Source of the DNA: Labilithrix luteola
GTDB lineage: Bacteria > Myxococcota_A > Polyangia > Polyangiales > Polyangiaceae
Direction: 5' to 3'
Length of the DNA: 64,000 bases
Assembly: GCF_001263205.1 (NCBI RefSeq)
Contig: NZ_CP012333.1
Location: 7,524,001 to 7,588,000, forward strand
The notes under the pieces were generated by a model. That model was not told where the DNA came from and did no database searches. It was given only the letters and a program-made list of their open reading frames with translations. The first letter of the stretch is position 1; each line of letters begins with the position of its first letter. Shown here one piece after another: positions 25,406 to 36,935 of the stretch. The position numbers were made by a program, and so were the translations under genes.

Positions 25406-26083
25406 CTACGCGCGCAGCTCGGCGATGACGAAATCGCCTTCACGCACGACCGACGCCATCGTCACGCCGATCGGCTCCTTGAACATCGGGCCATCGAAGA
25501 CGAACGTATGGAATTCGCCATCTTCACCGCATGGATCACAAGACGTGGGCAACGCTCGCAGGAGCTCGTCGTCGAACGTATGCCCGATGAGCTCGCTCGC
25601 GATGCGTTGTGCGTCGAGCGCGACGAGGACGGCGCGAAGTCCACCGTCGATCATCTCGCGCGCGAGCGCATCGGTGGCGCGGCCCCAGAGCGGGAAGAAC
25701 GGTGAAACGCCGGTGCCATCGAAGAGGCGCTCTCGATACGCGCGAACGTCTTGGAGGTGGAGATCGCCGAAGACGACGTGCGCGATCCCCTCGTCACGAT
25801 AGTGAGCGAACGCCTCACGCATCGCCGCTTCGTACGTCGCATTCGAAGGTGAGCGCGGGAGCTCGATCGTCCGAAGGGGCAAACCAATCGCGCGAGCCTG
25901 AGCCTCCACGAGCGCGCGCGGAACACGATGGGCCGCGACGCGACCTTCCTCGTCGACGGTCGTGAGCAGGCCGACGACGTCGACGTCGTTTCGCCGACGC
26001 AGCTCGCGGAGCGCCCACGCGCTGTCCTTGCCGGAGCTCCAAGAAAGGAGCGCGCGAGACCGATGCGACGAGACGTTGCGCAT
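25406..26083 (-). CDS. PP-loop ATP pyrophosphatase (Dph6/COG2102-like)
   Basis: 225 aa. PP-loop signature SWSSGKDSAWAL (about 13-24) followed by VVGLLTTVDEEGRVAAHRV and LGDLHL-type segments (HVVFGDLHLQDVRAYRERL), then SPFFPLWGR, and CGEDGEFHTFVFDGPMF near the end. Eukaryotic Dph6 makes diphthamide, which bacteria lack, so the bacterial substrate is unknown; adenine nucleotide alpha-hydrolase family is the safe name. Relatives often sit near B12-uptake genes, and here it precedes the DUF6580-like gene. Starts 34 bases after the kinase stop at 26118. Confidence 0.85.
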   Translation of the reverse strand: MRNVSSHRSRALLSWSSGKDSAWALRELRRRNDVDVVGLLTTVDEEGRVAAHRVPRALVEAQARAIGLPLRTIELPRSPSNATYEAAMREAFAHYRDEGIAHVVFGDLHLQDVRAYRERLFDGTGVSPFFPLWGRATDALAREMIDGGLRAVLVALDAQRIASELIGHTFDDELLRALPTSCDPCGEDGEFHTFVFDGPMFKEPIGVTMASVVREGDFVIAELRA

Positions 26084-26117
26084 GATTCAGCCTTTACACC
26101 CTCCGCTCGCGGAGCCT

Positions 26118-27860
26118 TCAAGCGCGGAGAGGGAGATCGACGATGAAGTTCGAGCCGGCGCCGGGCTTGCTTTCGACGTGAATGGTGCCGCCGTGGGCGC
26201 GGACGATGTCGCGGACGATGAACAGGCCGACGCCGAAGCCTCCGTAGTGGCGCGTGCTGACGGCCCGCTCGAAGCGCTCGAAGATCCGTGCTTGGTGTTC
26301 CTTCGTGATGCCCACGCCGTGGTCGATCACCTCGAGGCGGGCCCGACCGTCGTGAGAGGTGAGGCGGAGCTCGATGGGCTGGCCCAATCCGAACTTGATC
26401 GCGTTCGAGAGGAGGTTCGAGACGAGCTGCTCGATGCGCGGGCGATCGACGTCGGCGACGACGGGCTCCGGTGCGTCGACCGTGACGTTCGAGCACGCTC
26501 GGGAGATCGCCTTGGTCTGCCGAGAAACCACGTCGCGAACGAGTGCACCGAGCTCGGTGGGGGCGCGAACGACCACGAGCGGCGTGCGACACAGGCGAGC
26601 GACATCGACGAGCTCCTCGGTGAGTTGCCGCAGACGCTTGTGCTGTCGCTCGAGCTGTTCGAGTCCTCGCTTCACGTCCTCGGCATCGGCGCCGACCGCT
26701 CTTCGCAGCCACTGGGTTTGCAGCTGGGCGGTGGTGAGCGGAGTCTTCAGCTCGTGGGTGGCGATGAGAAGGAAGTCGTCTCGCAACGCGATGGCGTCCT
26801 GGGCTTCGCGGAATAGTCGACCCACCTCGAGGGCGAGGGCGGCGCGGTCCGCGAGGTTTTCGAGCAACGCCAAGTCTTCCTCGTCGTAGGGGTGCCGGGG
26901 ATCGTCGCGAAGCAGCGACGCCGTGCCCGACACTCGCCCGCCCACCTTCAGCGGGACGATGAGGATGCTGTGGACGTCCTTCATGTAGCGGCGGTACTCG
27001 GGTTTCGCGCGTGCGAGCACGGTGTCGTCGACGACGGGAAAGGCGACGGGGCGACCCGTCCGAAATACCTCCGCGCTGAGGCCCTCCGTGACGAGCAGAG
27101 GCGTGCCCTCGAGTGTAGTACGCAGCATTTCGAGACGAGCGGGAAGGACGTGATGGCACGCGCTGATCTCGAGCGTTTGCCCGTCGGCCGAGACCTGCCG
27201 AACCACGCATCCGTCACCCATGAGGACGCTCAATCGCTCGGCGACCGTTGCCATGATGGCGCCGACGTCGACGCCCGCTTCGGCGAGCGCGAAGGACGCG
27301 TCCGCGAGCCAACGCATTCGAATCGCCTGCTCTTGCGCATGCACTTCGGCGATCTCGGCTCGCTGACGTGCCGCTCGCTCTTCGAGCAAGAGGCGGTCGC
27401 GCTCGGCTTCGGCCGAGTGGCGGCGGGTGACGTCGACCATGATCCCCCGAAGTTTCAGCTCGCCGCTGGGGTCGCGCATCACCGTCACGATGTCCCGCAC
27501 CCAGTGCCAGCTGCCGTCGGCAGCGCGGATACGGTACTCGGCGTCGTGGTTCTGATCCTTGGCCGTGGCCTCCCGACAGTAGGGAACGACCCAGTTCTTG
27601 TCCTCCGGGTGGAGGTGGGTTTCCCAGAAATGCTCCGCTCTCCACTCCGAGAGCGGATATCCGAACATCGCCTCCGCCTGCGGGCTCACGAACGTGAATT
27701 CGAGGGTCGTGGGGTCTGCCTCCCACACCACCCCGTCGATCGAATCGATCAGCTCGCGGTAGCGCTGCTGCGAGCGTTCGAGCTGCGCCCTCGCGCTGGT
27801 GCTCTCGTGCGCCTCTTTTGGGCCCTCGCGTGGCCGTGACCCTTCTGGTTCGACTCCCAC
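26118..27860 (-). CDS. PAS-GAF sensor histidine kinase
   Basis: 580 aa, soluble. PAS domain about 30-150 (IDSIDGVVWEADP, WHWVRDIVTVMRDPSG), GAF domain about 195-345, dimerisation/phosphoacceptor domain with His369 (IATHELKTPLT), and an ATPase domain with N-box SNLLSNAIKFG, DHGVGI, FGVGLFIVRDIV. No receiver domain and no linked regulator on the same strand, so its partner is elsewhere. The cytosolic PAS/GAF input suggests redox, light or ligand sensing. Confidence 0.93.
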   Translation of the reverse strand: MGVEPEGSRPREGPKEAHESTSARAQLERSQQRYRELIDSIDGVVWEADPTTLEFTFVSPQAEAMFGYPLSEWRAEHFWETHLHPEDKNWVVPYCREATAKDQNHDAEYRIRAADGSWHWVRDIVTVMRDPSGELKLRGIMVDVTRRHSAEAERDRLLLEERAARQRAEIAEVHAQEQAIRMRWLADASFALAEAGVDVGAIMATVAERLSVLMGDGCVVRQVSADGQTLEISACHHVLPARLEMLRTTLEGTPLLVTEGLSAEVFRTGRPVAFPVVDDTVLARAKPEYRRYMKDVHSILIVPLKVGGRVSGTASLLRDDPRHPYDEEDLALLENLADRAALALEVGRLFREAQDAIALRDDFLLIATHELKTPLTTAQLQTQWLRRAVGADAEDVKRGLEQLERQHKRLRQLTEELVDVARLCRTPLVVVRAPTELGALVRDVVSRQTKAISRACSNVTVDAPEPVVADVDRPRIEQLVSNLLSNAIKFGLGQPIELRLTSHDGRARLEVIDHGVGITKEHQARIFERFERAVSTRHYGGFGVGLFIVRDIVRAHGGTIHVESKPGAGSNFIVDLPLRA

Positions 27861-27932
27861 GCGCGGAACGTAATCATGTTCGGCGCGATTGGTGCTTTCG
27901 TAGCGATGCTCGCTCGTCGCGAGACGAGCCGT

Positions 27933-28748
27933 TCAGAAGGCCGGAATTACGGCGCCGCCGTACTTCTTTTCGATGAAGGAGCGAACCTCCACGCTCGTCA
28001 GCACGCGCTGGAGCTTCTGGTAGTCGGCGTTGTTCTGCTCGGCAGGGAGTACCGCCAGGATGTTCGCGTAGGGGCCGTCTTTGTCTTCGACCGCGAGGCC
28101 ATCCTTGGCGGCCGAGAGCCCTGCCTGGAGCGCGTAGTTCGCGTTGAGAACGGCGGCGCCCACGTCGGAGAGCACGCGGGGAAGTTGCGCGGCGTCGAGC
28201 TCCTTGATCCGGAGGTCTTTGGGATTGTCCTTCACGTCGCGCACGGTCGCGCGCACGCCAGCGGCCGGGTCGAGCTTCAGGAGGCCCGCCTTCTCGAGGA
28301 GCTTCAGCGCGCGTCCGGAGTTGCTTGGATCGTTCGGAATGGCGATTGTCTCGCCTCGTTCGATCTCCGCGATGGCCTTGTGGCGTTTCGAATAGACGGC
28401 CATCGGTTCGATGTGGACCTTCGTCGAGGCCACGATGCCCAAGGGGCGACTCTTCTGGAACTCGTCGAGGTAGGGCGTGTGCTGGAAGAAGTTCGCGTCG
28501 AGCGAACCGTCGGCGAGCGCGAGGTTCGGCTGCACGTAGTCATCGAAGGTTCGAACCTGCAGCGTGACGCCTTCTTTGGCGAGCAGCGGTTTGGCGAACT
28601 CGAGGATCTCGGCGTGAGGAACGGCCGACGCGCCGACGCGCAAGGTGCCCGGCTGGCTGCCGCCCTTCGACCGATTGCAAGCGACGACGAGGAGCGCGAG
28701 CGCCAAGACGAACGTGACGAATCGCAAGGACGAAGAGCGAGAGGACAC
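27933..28748 (-). CDS. metQ: methionine ABC transporter substrate-binding lipoprotein MetQ
   Basis: 271 aa. Lipoprotein signal ending LLVVAC. NlpA/MetQ domain: LRVGASAVPHAEILEFAKPL, FDDYVQPNLALADGSLDANF, FQHTPYLDEF, IAIPNDPSNSGRALKLLEKA, VLNANYALQAG. Captures D/L-methionine in the periplasm for MetI/MetN. GTG at 28748 is chosen because GGAGAA sits 7 bases upstream; a TTG at 28769 overlapping the metI stop is the alternative. Third gene of metNIQ. Confidence 0.95.
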   Translation of the reverse strand: MSSRSSSLRFVTFVLALALLVVACNRSKGGSQPGTLRVGASAVPHAEILEFAKPLLAKEGVTLQVRTFDDYVQPNLALADGSLDANFFQHTPYLDEFQKSRPLGIVASTKVHIEPMAVYSKRHKAIAEIERGETIAIPNDPSNSGRALKLLEKAGLLKLDPAAGVRATVRDVKDNPKDLRIKELDAAQLPRVLSDVGAAVLNANYALQAGLSAAKDGLAVEDKDGPYANILAVLPAEQNNADYQKLQRVLTSVEVRSFIEKKYGGAVIPAF

Positions 28749-28765
28749 GGGCGAGTTCTCCGAAT

Positions 28766-29431
28766 TCAACGATGATCGAGGCGCCGCGCTGCGCGGTCGC
28801 CGAACGCTTGCACGATGGCCACGAGCCCGACGAGTGCGAGAACGGTTCCGACGAGCATGGCCGTCTCGAAGCGCTGGTAGCCGTAACGAATGGCGAGATC
28901 GCCGAGGCCGCCGCCCCCGATGGCTCCGGCCATGGCGCTGTAGCCGACGAGGCTGACGACCATCACCGTGAAGCCGCGGACCAAGCTCGGCACCGCCTCG
29001 GGCACGAGCACGCGAAAGAGAAGCTGCCTCTGCGTGGCGCCCGCCGAGCGCGCGGCGTCGAGGATACCGGCTGGAACCTCGAGGAGCGCGGCCTCGACGA
29101 GCCGCGCGGCGAAGGGAATGGCCGCGAGCGTCAGCGGAACGATGGCGGCGGTGGGGCCGATGGAGGTTCCCGTCACGAGTCGCGTGAGGGGGATCGCGAC
29201 GACCAAGAGCACCACGAAGGGAAGGGAACGTCCTGCGTTCGTCACGCTCCCCAGGAGCCGATAGAGCATCGGTCGTGCTCCCACGCTTCCCGGACGAAGG
29301 TGGGCGAGGAGGAGCCCGATACCGAGCCCTACGAGCTGCGCGAGGAGCGCCGCGGGCACGACCATCCAGAGAGTCTCGAGCAGTCCTTCGAAGACCGACG
29401 TTGCGGTCGCTCCGAAATCGACGCCGTTCAT
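28766..29431 (-). CDS. metI: methionine ABC transporter permease MetI
   Basis: 221 aa, five or six membrane helices. Contains the ABC coupling loop LVEAALLEVPAGILDAARSAGAT and the typical start ATSVFEGLLETLWMVVPAALLA. SAMAGAIGGGGLGDLAIRYGYQRF is the conserved MetI signature. Located between metN (4-base gap) and metQ, same strand. Forms the inner-membrane channel for methionine. Confidence 0.95.
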   Translation of the reverse strand: MNGVDFGATATSVFEGLLETLWMVVPAALLAQLVGLGIGLLLAHLRPGSVGARPMLYRLLGSVTNAGRSLPFVVLLVVAIPLTRLVTGTSIGPTAAIVPLTLAAIPFAARLVEAALLEVPAGILDAARSAGATQRQLLFRVLVPEAVPSLVRGFTVMVVSLVGYSAMAGAIGGGGLGDLAIRYGYQRFETAMLVGTVLALVGLVAIVQAFGDRAARRLDHR

Positions 29432-29435
29432 GGAT

Positions 29436-30191
29436 TCACGAAGCCTCGGAGAAGAGGAGCTCGTTTCGACCCCGCCCGTGGGCGCCGCCACCCGGCAGGA
29501 GCTCGGCGCGCAGCTCCGAAACCAACCCCGACTCTCGAACGAGGCCGTGCTCGAGAACCGCCACGTGGGTGCACAGTGCACGGACGACCTCGAGCTGGTG
29601 GGTGATGACCAGCATCGTGATCGGGCTCTTTTTGCGGAGCTCGGCGAGCAGCTCCACGATGTTTGCGGCCGTCGTGGGATCGAGGGCGCTCGTTGCCTCG
29701 TCGAGCACGAGGAGTGACGGTTTGGCCGCGAGGGCGCGCGCGATGCCCACGCGCTGTTTCTGACCGCCCGAGAGTTGCGCCGGAAAGCGATGCGCGAGGC
29801 CGTCCAAGCCGACGAGCGCGAGGAGCTCGGCGACGCGTGCGTCTCGGTCGGCCCGGGGCACTCCCGCGAGCTCGAGTGGCAAGGCGACGTTGCGGGCAAC
29901 GTCACGTTGCGCGAGCAGGTTGAAATGCTGGAAGACCACGCCGATGCGCCGGCGCTGGGCGACGAGCGAGGCTTCGTCGAGCTTCGCGAGGTCGACGTCA
30001 CCGACGCGCACCTCACCGGACGTGGGACGCTCCAGACCTTCGACGAGACGCGCCACCGTGCTCTTGCCTGCACCGCTCGGACCGATGAGGCCGAACGCAG
30101 AGCCCTCAGGAACGTGCAGATCGACGCCGCGAAGCGCCGACGTCCCGTCGGGATAAGTCTTGTGCACGCTGGCGAGCCGGATGGATGTCAT
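29436..30191 (-). CDS. metN: methionine ABC transporter ATPase MetN, lacking the NIL domain
   Basis: 251 aa. Walker A GPSGAGKST, Q-loop VVFQHFNLL, signature LSGGQKQR, Walker B LLVLDEATSALD, switch His in VITHQLEVV. Typical MetN is about 340 aa with a C-terminal NIL (ACT-like) domain that binds methionine and inhibits transport. Here the protein ends shortly after the ATPase domain (GRGRNELLFSEAS), so that feedback site is absent. First gene of metNIQ. Confidence 0.93.
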   Translation of the reverse strand: MTSIRLASVHKTYPDGTSALRGVDLHVPEGSAFGLIGPSGAGKSTVARLVEGLERPTSGEVRVGDVDLAKLDEASLVAQRRRIGVVFQHFNLLAQRDVARNVALPLELAGVPRADRDARVAELLALVGLDGLAHRFPAQLSGGQKQRVGIARALAAKPSLLVLDEATSALDPTTAANIVELLAELRKKSPITMLVITHQLEVVRALCTHVAVLEHGLVRESGLVSELRAELLPGGGAHGRGRNELLFSEAS

Positions 30192-30199
30192 TATGGTGG

Positions 30200-30238
30200 A
30201 TGACTGTCCGTCATAGTGTCGGTCGGGCGCGGTGTCCA
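30200..30238 (-). promoter_or_regulatory. metNIQ promoter with overlapping palindromic operator
   Basis: On the minus strand: TGGACA (30238-30233), 17-base spacer, TATGAC (30215-30210). The -10 overlaps a palindrome ATGAC-N5-GTCAT at 30200-30214, 9 bases before the metN ATG. A repressor bound there would block transcription. I see no SAM riboswitch. Confidence 0.55.
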
Positions 30239-30391
30239 GCGTCGGCTCCACGCACGATCTCGCGAGGACCTGCAAATAGGCCGCTAGCTCGGCAGTTTCG
30301 CGAGCCACGCAGGGTACGAGCGTTCACTCTCGTGACGAATACCTCTCCTCGCGTGGATGGATCGCAAGCCGAAGCCCGCGACGACGCGTCG

Positions 30392-31925
<1,534 letters not shown>

Positions 31926-31936
<11 letters not shown>

Positions 31937-33065
31937 TGGGCAACCTCACGCAGAACACGGCACCTGGAGCAGCGTCTTCGACGGCGATCGTTCCGCCATG
32001 CGCAGCGATGGCGAGCTTGCAGAAGGTCAGACCGAGCCCGCGGCTCGCGCGCGCGCCCTTCTGTTCTTCGGGCAATTCGATCTGCACGAAAGCGTCGAAG
32101 ATCTTCTCGCGCATCTCGGGAGGAACTCCGGCGCCGGCGTCGGCGATTCGAATCTCGACGTTCGCGCCCTTGGCGGCGGCCCGGATGGTGACCGAACTCT
32201 CGGCGGGCGTGTGACGAATCGCGTTCTCGATCAGGTTCGCGAGGACGCGTCGCAAAAGCTCTTCGTCCGCTGCGACGGAGGCGGGCTCCGGCGCGATGTC
32301 GAGCGAGACCTTTCGCCGCTCGGCCTCGGCGGCGAACTCCGCGGCGGTCTCGCGCAGGAGCACCACGAGATCGACGGGCGTCCGCTTCGGCGCGAGTTTG
32401 CCCTCGTCGGCCTTGCTGATGTCGAGCAGGTTCACGATCATGCGGTTGAGCTGGCGCGCCTCGACGCGGATACGTCCGGCCGACTCCCGCGACGACGCAG
32501 AAAGCGTCTGGTCGCGAAGCAAAAGCTGCGCGTGCAGATCCATCGCGTTGACGGGGTTCTTGAGATCGTGGACGACGAAGGCGGTGAGGCGCTCCTTCTG
32601 GAGCTGCAGGCGCAGTAGGTCGTCGCGTTGGCGCTTGAGTAGGTCGTAGTGCTCGCGAAGCTCCTCGCTCATGCGTCGGAGCTTGATGGCCGTCTGTACG
32701 CGCACGACGAGCTCGGTGGGGCGTACGGGTTTGGTGAGAAAGTCGTCGCCGCCGGCCCCAAGCGCGCGATCGAACGTGTCCACGTCGCGGAGCGCGGTGA
32801 GAAAGAGGATCGGCGTTTCGGCGCCGCGCGGCATGGCTCGAATGCGCTCGCAGACGGCAAATCCGTCGACCTCGGGCATGCGCACGTCGAGCACGATGCA
32901 GTCCGGCGGCTCGCGTTCGAAGGCAGCGATGCCTTCGTTACCACCGCTGGCGAGCACGACGCGGTAGCCCTCGTCCTCGAGCGTATCCCGGGCGAGCGCG
33001 CGGTTCGCGTCGTTGTCGTCCACCACGAGCACGGTCGCGACGGATGACTTGTTTCGCTCCTCCAT
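31926..33065 (-). CDS. response regulator-histidine kinase (REC-HisKA-HATPase)
   Basis: 379 aa. An N-terminal receiver with Asp60 (CIVLDVRMPEVDGF) and TKPVRP is followed by a coiled linker, phosphoacceptor His166 (TAFVVHDLKNPVNAM) and an ATPase domain (NLIENAIRHTP, DAGAGVP, RGLGLTFCKLAI). The REC-first order means kinase output is likely gated by phosphorylation from another kinase, plausibly the overlapping hybrid kinase. ATG at 33065 is preceded by GAGCGG; ATG at 33098 is possible. Confidence 0.93.
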
Positions 33066-33294
33066 CAGCCGCTCTTGGTAGCGCCGTCGCCCTTGCATGG
33101 GAAGGGGGTTTCCCCGTGCGTGCCGTCCGCTCGGCCGGGGCTGGCAGAGCGCTTGCTTGGCGGAGGCCATGCACCTCATCGAAGGCCGTCGCGAGCGTCG
33201 TTTCTTCGCGGTTTGGGCGCTCGAGCTCGGCAGCCTCGCGCAGACGGTGCACGTCGACGCAAATTCTGCACGTGGGGGGAGGCGCTAAGAAACC

Positions 33295-34259
33295 ATGCTC
33301 GCAGTCGAGCCGAAAAAGGTCGGGAACGACGCTACTGGGGTGGCGGTCGTGGGGATCGATCACGCGGGACGTATTCGTTCCTTCGACGATACCGCCGAGC
33401 GCATGAGCGGCATGCGCCGTGAGGCGGTCCTGGGGCAGCCTTTCGCCGACGCGATGTTCAGGATGCGCGCCGCCGAGGACGTGGCCTGGACGTTCGTTCC
33501 CCACGAGTCGGGGGCCGGCGGCATCGCGGTCTTTGCCTTCGGCGAGGACGTCTCCGCGCGGCGAGAAGAGGCGCGCAAGACGCGCGAAGCCGAGCGAATC
33601 GCCACGGTCGCCGCCCTGGGCACGAGCCTCGCCCACGAGATCCGCAATCCGCTGAACGGCGCGCTCTTGCACGTGAACGTCCTCGAGAGGCTGCTCGAGC
33701 GCCAAGGCGCCGATGACGAATGCGTCGAAGCGCTCGAGGTGGTCGAGCAGGAGATCCGGCGCCTTTCGCGCCTCGTCTCCGAATTCTTGGAGTTCGCGCA
33801 GCCTTCGCCGCCCGTCGCACACGCGACGTCGGCGGCCGACGTGGTGGCGCGCCTTCGTTCGCTCGTGACACCTCGTTTCGACAAGGCCGGGGTCGTTCTC
33901 CAGACCCACGTGGCTGACGTCGCCTTCGAGACCGACGTGCCCAAGCTCAAACGCGCGATCGAGCAGCTGCTCGTCAACGCGCTCGAGGCGAGCTCCATGG
34001 GCGACCGAGTCAAGCTCGGTGTCACCTGCTCGAGCGAGGGCGTCCGGGTCGAGGTCGAGGACCAAGGGGCCGGTATCACCGATCCGGAGCTGGCCCTGTT
34101 CGAGCCGTTCGTGTCGACCAAGGCGAAGGGCACGGGCCTGGGCTTGGCGATCGCGCGACGCATGGTGACCGACCTAGGGGGAACCCTCGACTTCACGAGC
34201 CAGCCCGGTCGAACCGTCTTCTCGATTACACTGCCGACATCGCCGCTTTCGAGGAACGC

Positions 34260-34263
<4 letters not shown>
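33295..34263 (+). CDS. NtrB-like sensor histidine kinase
   Basis: 322 aa, soluble. A short PAS-like input (about 15-90: GVAVVGIDHAGRIRSFDDTA), His114 in LGTSLAHEIRNPLNGA, ATPase motifs VNALEASSMG, DQGAGI and GTGLGLAIARRMV. Organisation and size match NtrB/ZraS-type kinases. Its stop overlaps the ATG of the sigma-54 activator by 4 bases, making the pair a clear two-component system. The 229-base gap to the divergent kinase gene holds its promoter. Confidence 0.94.
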
Positions 34264-35648
<1,385 letters not shown>

Positions 35649-35689
35649 AGGCGCGGGGGGGCCAGCCCGGAGGGCCAGCCCGGGGCGGC

Positions 35690-36121
35690 TCAGATCGACT
35701 TCGCGCGGACCACGAGAACCGAGCGATCGGCGTGGTTCACGACGCGCGCGGCCGTCGTTCCGAGGACGCGATCGAGTCCCGAGAAGCCGTGCGAGCCAAT
35801 GACGATAAGGTCGGCATTGTAGCTTCGTGCGGCGTTGCAGATCGCGTCCCACGAAACGCCCAGGTGGGTGTCGACGCCGTCGAGCAGCTCGGCGGGCACC
35901 TGCTTGGCGAGCTCGGTGAGCTGTTCGGTCGCGCCCTTCAGGAGCACGTCGGGGAGGGCGTTCGGCGAGAGCGTGTAGAGCTCCTTCGGCAGCTCCGGCG
36001 GAACACCGACCGCGCGGAACAGGCGCAGCTTTGCCTTGCTCGCCTTGGCGAGGTCGATCGCCTGGGACAGAACGAAGGGAGCCCTTTCGGAAGCATCGAG
36101 GCAAACGAGGAGAAGCTTCAT
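35690..36121 (-). CDS. universal stress protein (UspA family)
   Basis: 143 aa. MKLLLVCLDASERAPFVLSQAIDLA at the start and an ATP-binding motif near the end (IVIGSHGFSGLDRVLGTTAARVVNHADRSVLVV; key residues G-x2-G-x9-G-S/T). Last gene of the minus-strand cbb3 oxidase region, 61 bases after the SafE-like gene. Usp proteins next to cbb3 oxidases are common in low-oxygen regulons, which fits a microaerobic stress role. Confidence 0.92.
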   Translation of the reverse strand: MKLLLVCLDASERAPFVLSQAIDLAKASKAKLRLFRAVGVPPELPKELYTLSPNALPDVLLKGATEQLTELAKQVPAELLDGVDTHLGVSWDAICNAARSYNADLIVIGSHGFSGLDRVLGTTAARVVNHADRSVLVVRAKSI

Positions 36122-36182
36122 GCTCAACACCTAATCCATTCTTTTCTTCGTGCCGAGCCCGCGTTGCGTTGCGCGACCGTGC

Positions 36183-36935
36183 TCAGGGGTGGTGGCAGCA
36201 TGTGTGGACCGGATCTTCCGCTCGGAGCTGACGCACGAGTCCGACCGAGCTCCACACGCCGAATCCGAGAACGACCACGCCTGCTGTCTTTCGCACCCAA
36301 CCTCGAGCGAGCGTGCGGGCGACGCGGTCGGCCAGGGCGCTCATGGTCAGCATGACGGGCAGCGTTCCAGCGGCGAATGCGAACATCGTGGCTGCGCCGG
36401 TGGTGGGCGACTCGGCGGAGGCCGCGAGGGCGAGCGCTCCGTAGAGAAGGCCGCAAGGCATGAAGCCCCACAGCGCGCCGAGCGCAAGGGCGTGGAGCGG
36501 GCTGCGAAGCGGCAAAAAGCGGCGGCTGAGCGGTGCGAGCTTCTTCCAGAGTGGCGCGCCGGCGGACTCGAGCACCTTCACCAGCGACGGGAGGCCGGCG
36601 AGGTGCAATCCGACGGCGAGCATAGCGACGGCGGCGAGCGAGCGGAGGCCGAAGCGAACGACGTCGAGCGGCAAGATCGCGCTCGAGAGCGATCCCAGCG
36701 CGCCCACGACGGCGCCGAGCGCCGTGTACGAGGCCATTCGCCCGGCGTTGTAGGCGAGCCAGTAGGCCGGCTTCGAGGCATCGGGCCTCGCTGTGCCTGC
36801 GCCTGCGCCTTGCGGGGAGCGAGGCGTCGCCGACGAGAGAACCGACACGACGCCTCCGCACATCGCGACGCAATGCGTGCTGCCGAGCAGGCCCATCGTG
36901 AAGGCCGAGGCAATCATCGGAACCATGCTGGTCAT
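36183..36935 (-). CDS. SafE/TauE-like (DsbD_2) membrane protein, cbb3 assembly
   Basis: 250 aa, about six membrane helices. The first helix ends GLLGSTHCVAMCGGVVS, the His-Cys-x3-Cys motif characteristic of the sulphite-exporter/CcoI-associated family. Further signature LWGFMPCGLLYGALALAA. The C-terminus HTCCHHP could bind copper. Its ATG overlaps the ccoG stop by 4 bases. In other proteobacteria these proteins accompany ccoGHIS and help supply copper to cbb3 oxidase. Confidence 0.9.
   Translation of the reverse strand: MTSMVPMIASAFTMGLLGSTHCVAMCGGVVSVLSSATPRSPQGAGAGTARPDASKPAYWLAYNAGRMASYTALGAVVGALGSLSSAILPLDVVRFGLRSLAAVAMLAVGLHLAGLPSLVKVLESAGAPLWKKLAPLSRRFLPLRSPLHALALGALWGFMPCGLLYGALALAASAESPTTGAATMFAFAAGTLPVMLTMSALADRVARTLARGWVRKTAGVVVLGFGVWSSVGLVRQLRAEDPVHTCCHHP

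Noticed and set aside
27912..27929. Hairpin GCTCGT-CGCGAG-ACGAGC after metQ as a terminator
   Set aside because: Short 6-pair stem with no U tract on the transcribed strand; too weak to call.
30192..30391. Possible SAM riboswitch before metNIQ
   Set aside because: None of the conserved SAM aptamer segments are present; only a promoter and palindrome are seen, and the leader would be very short.
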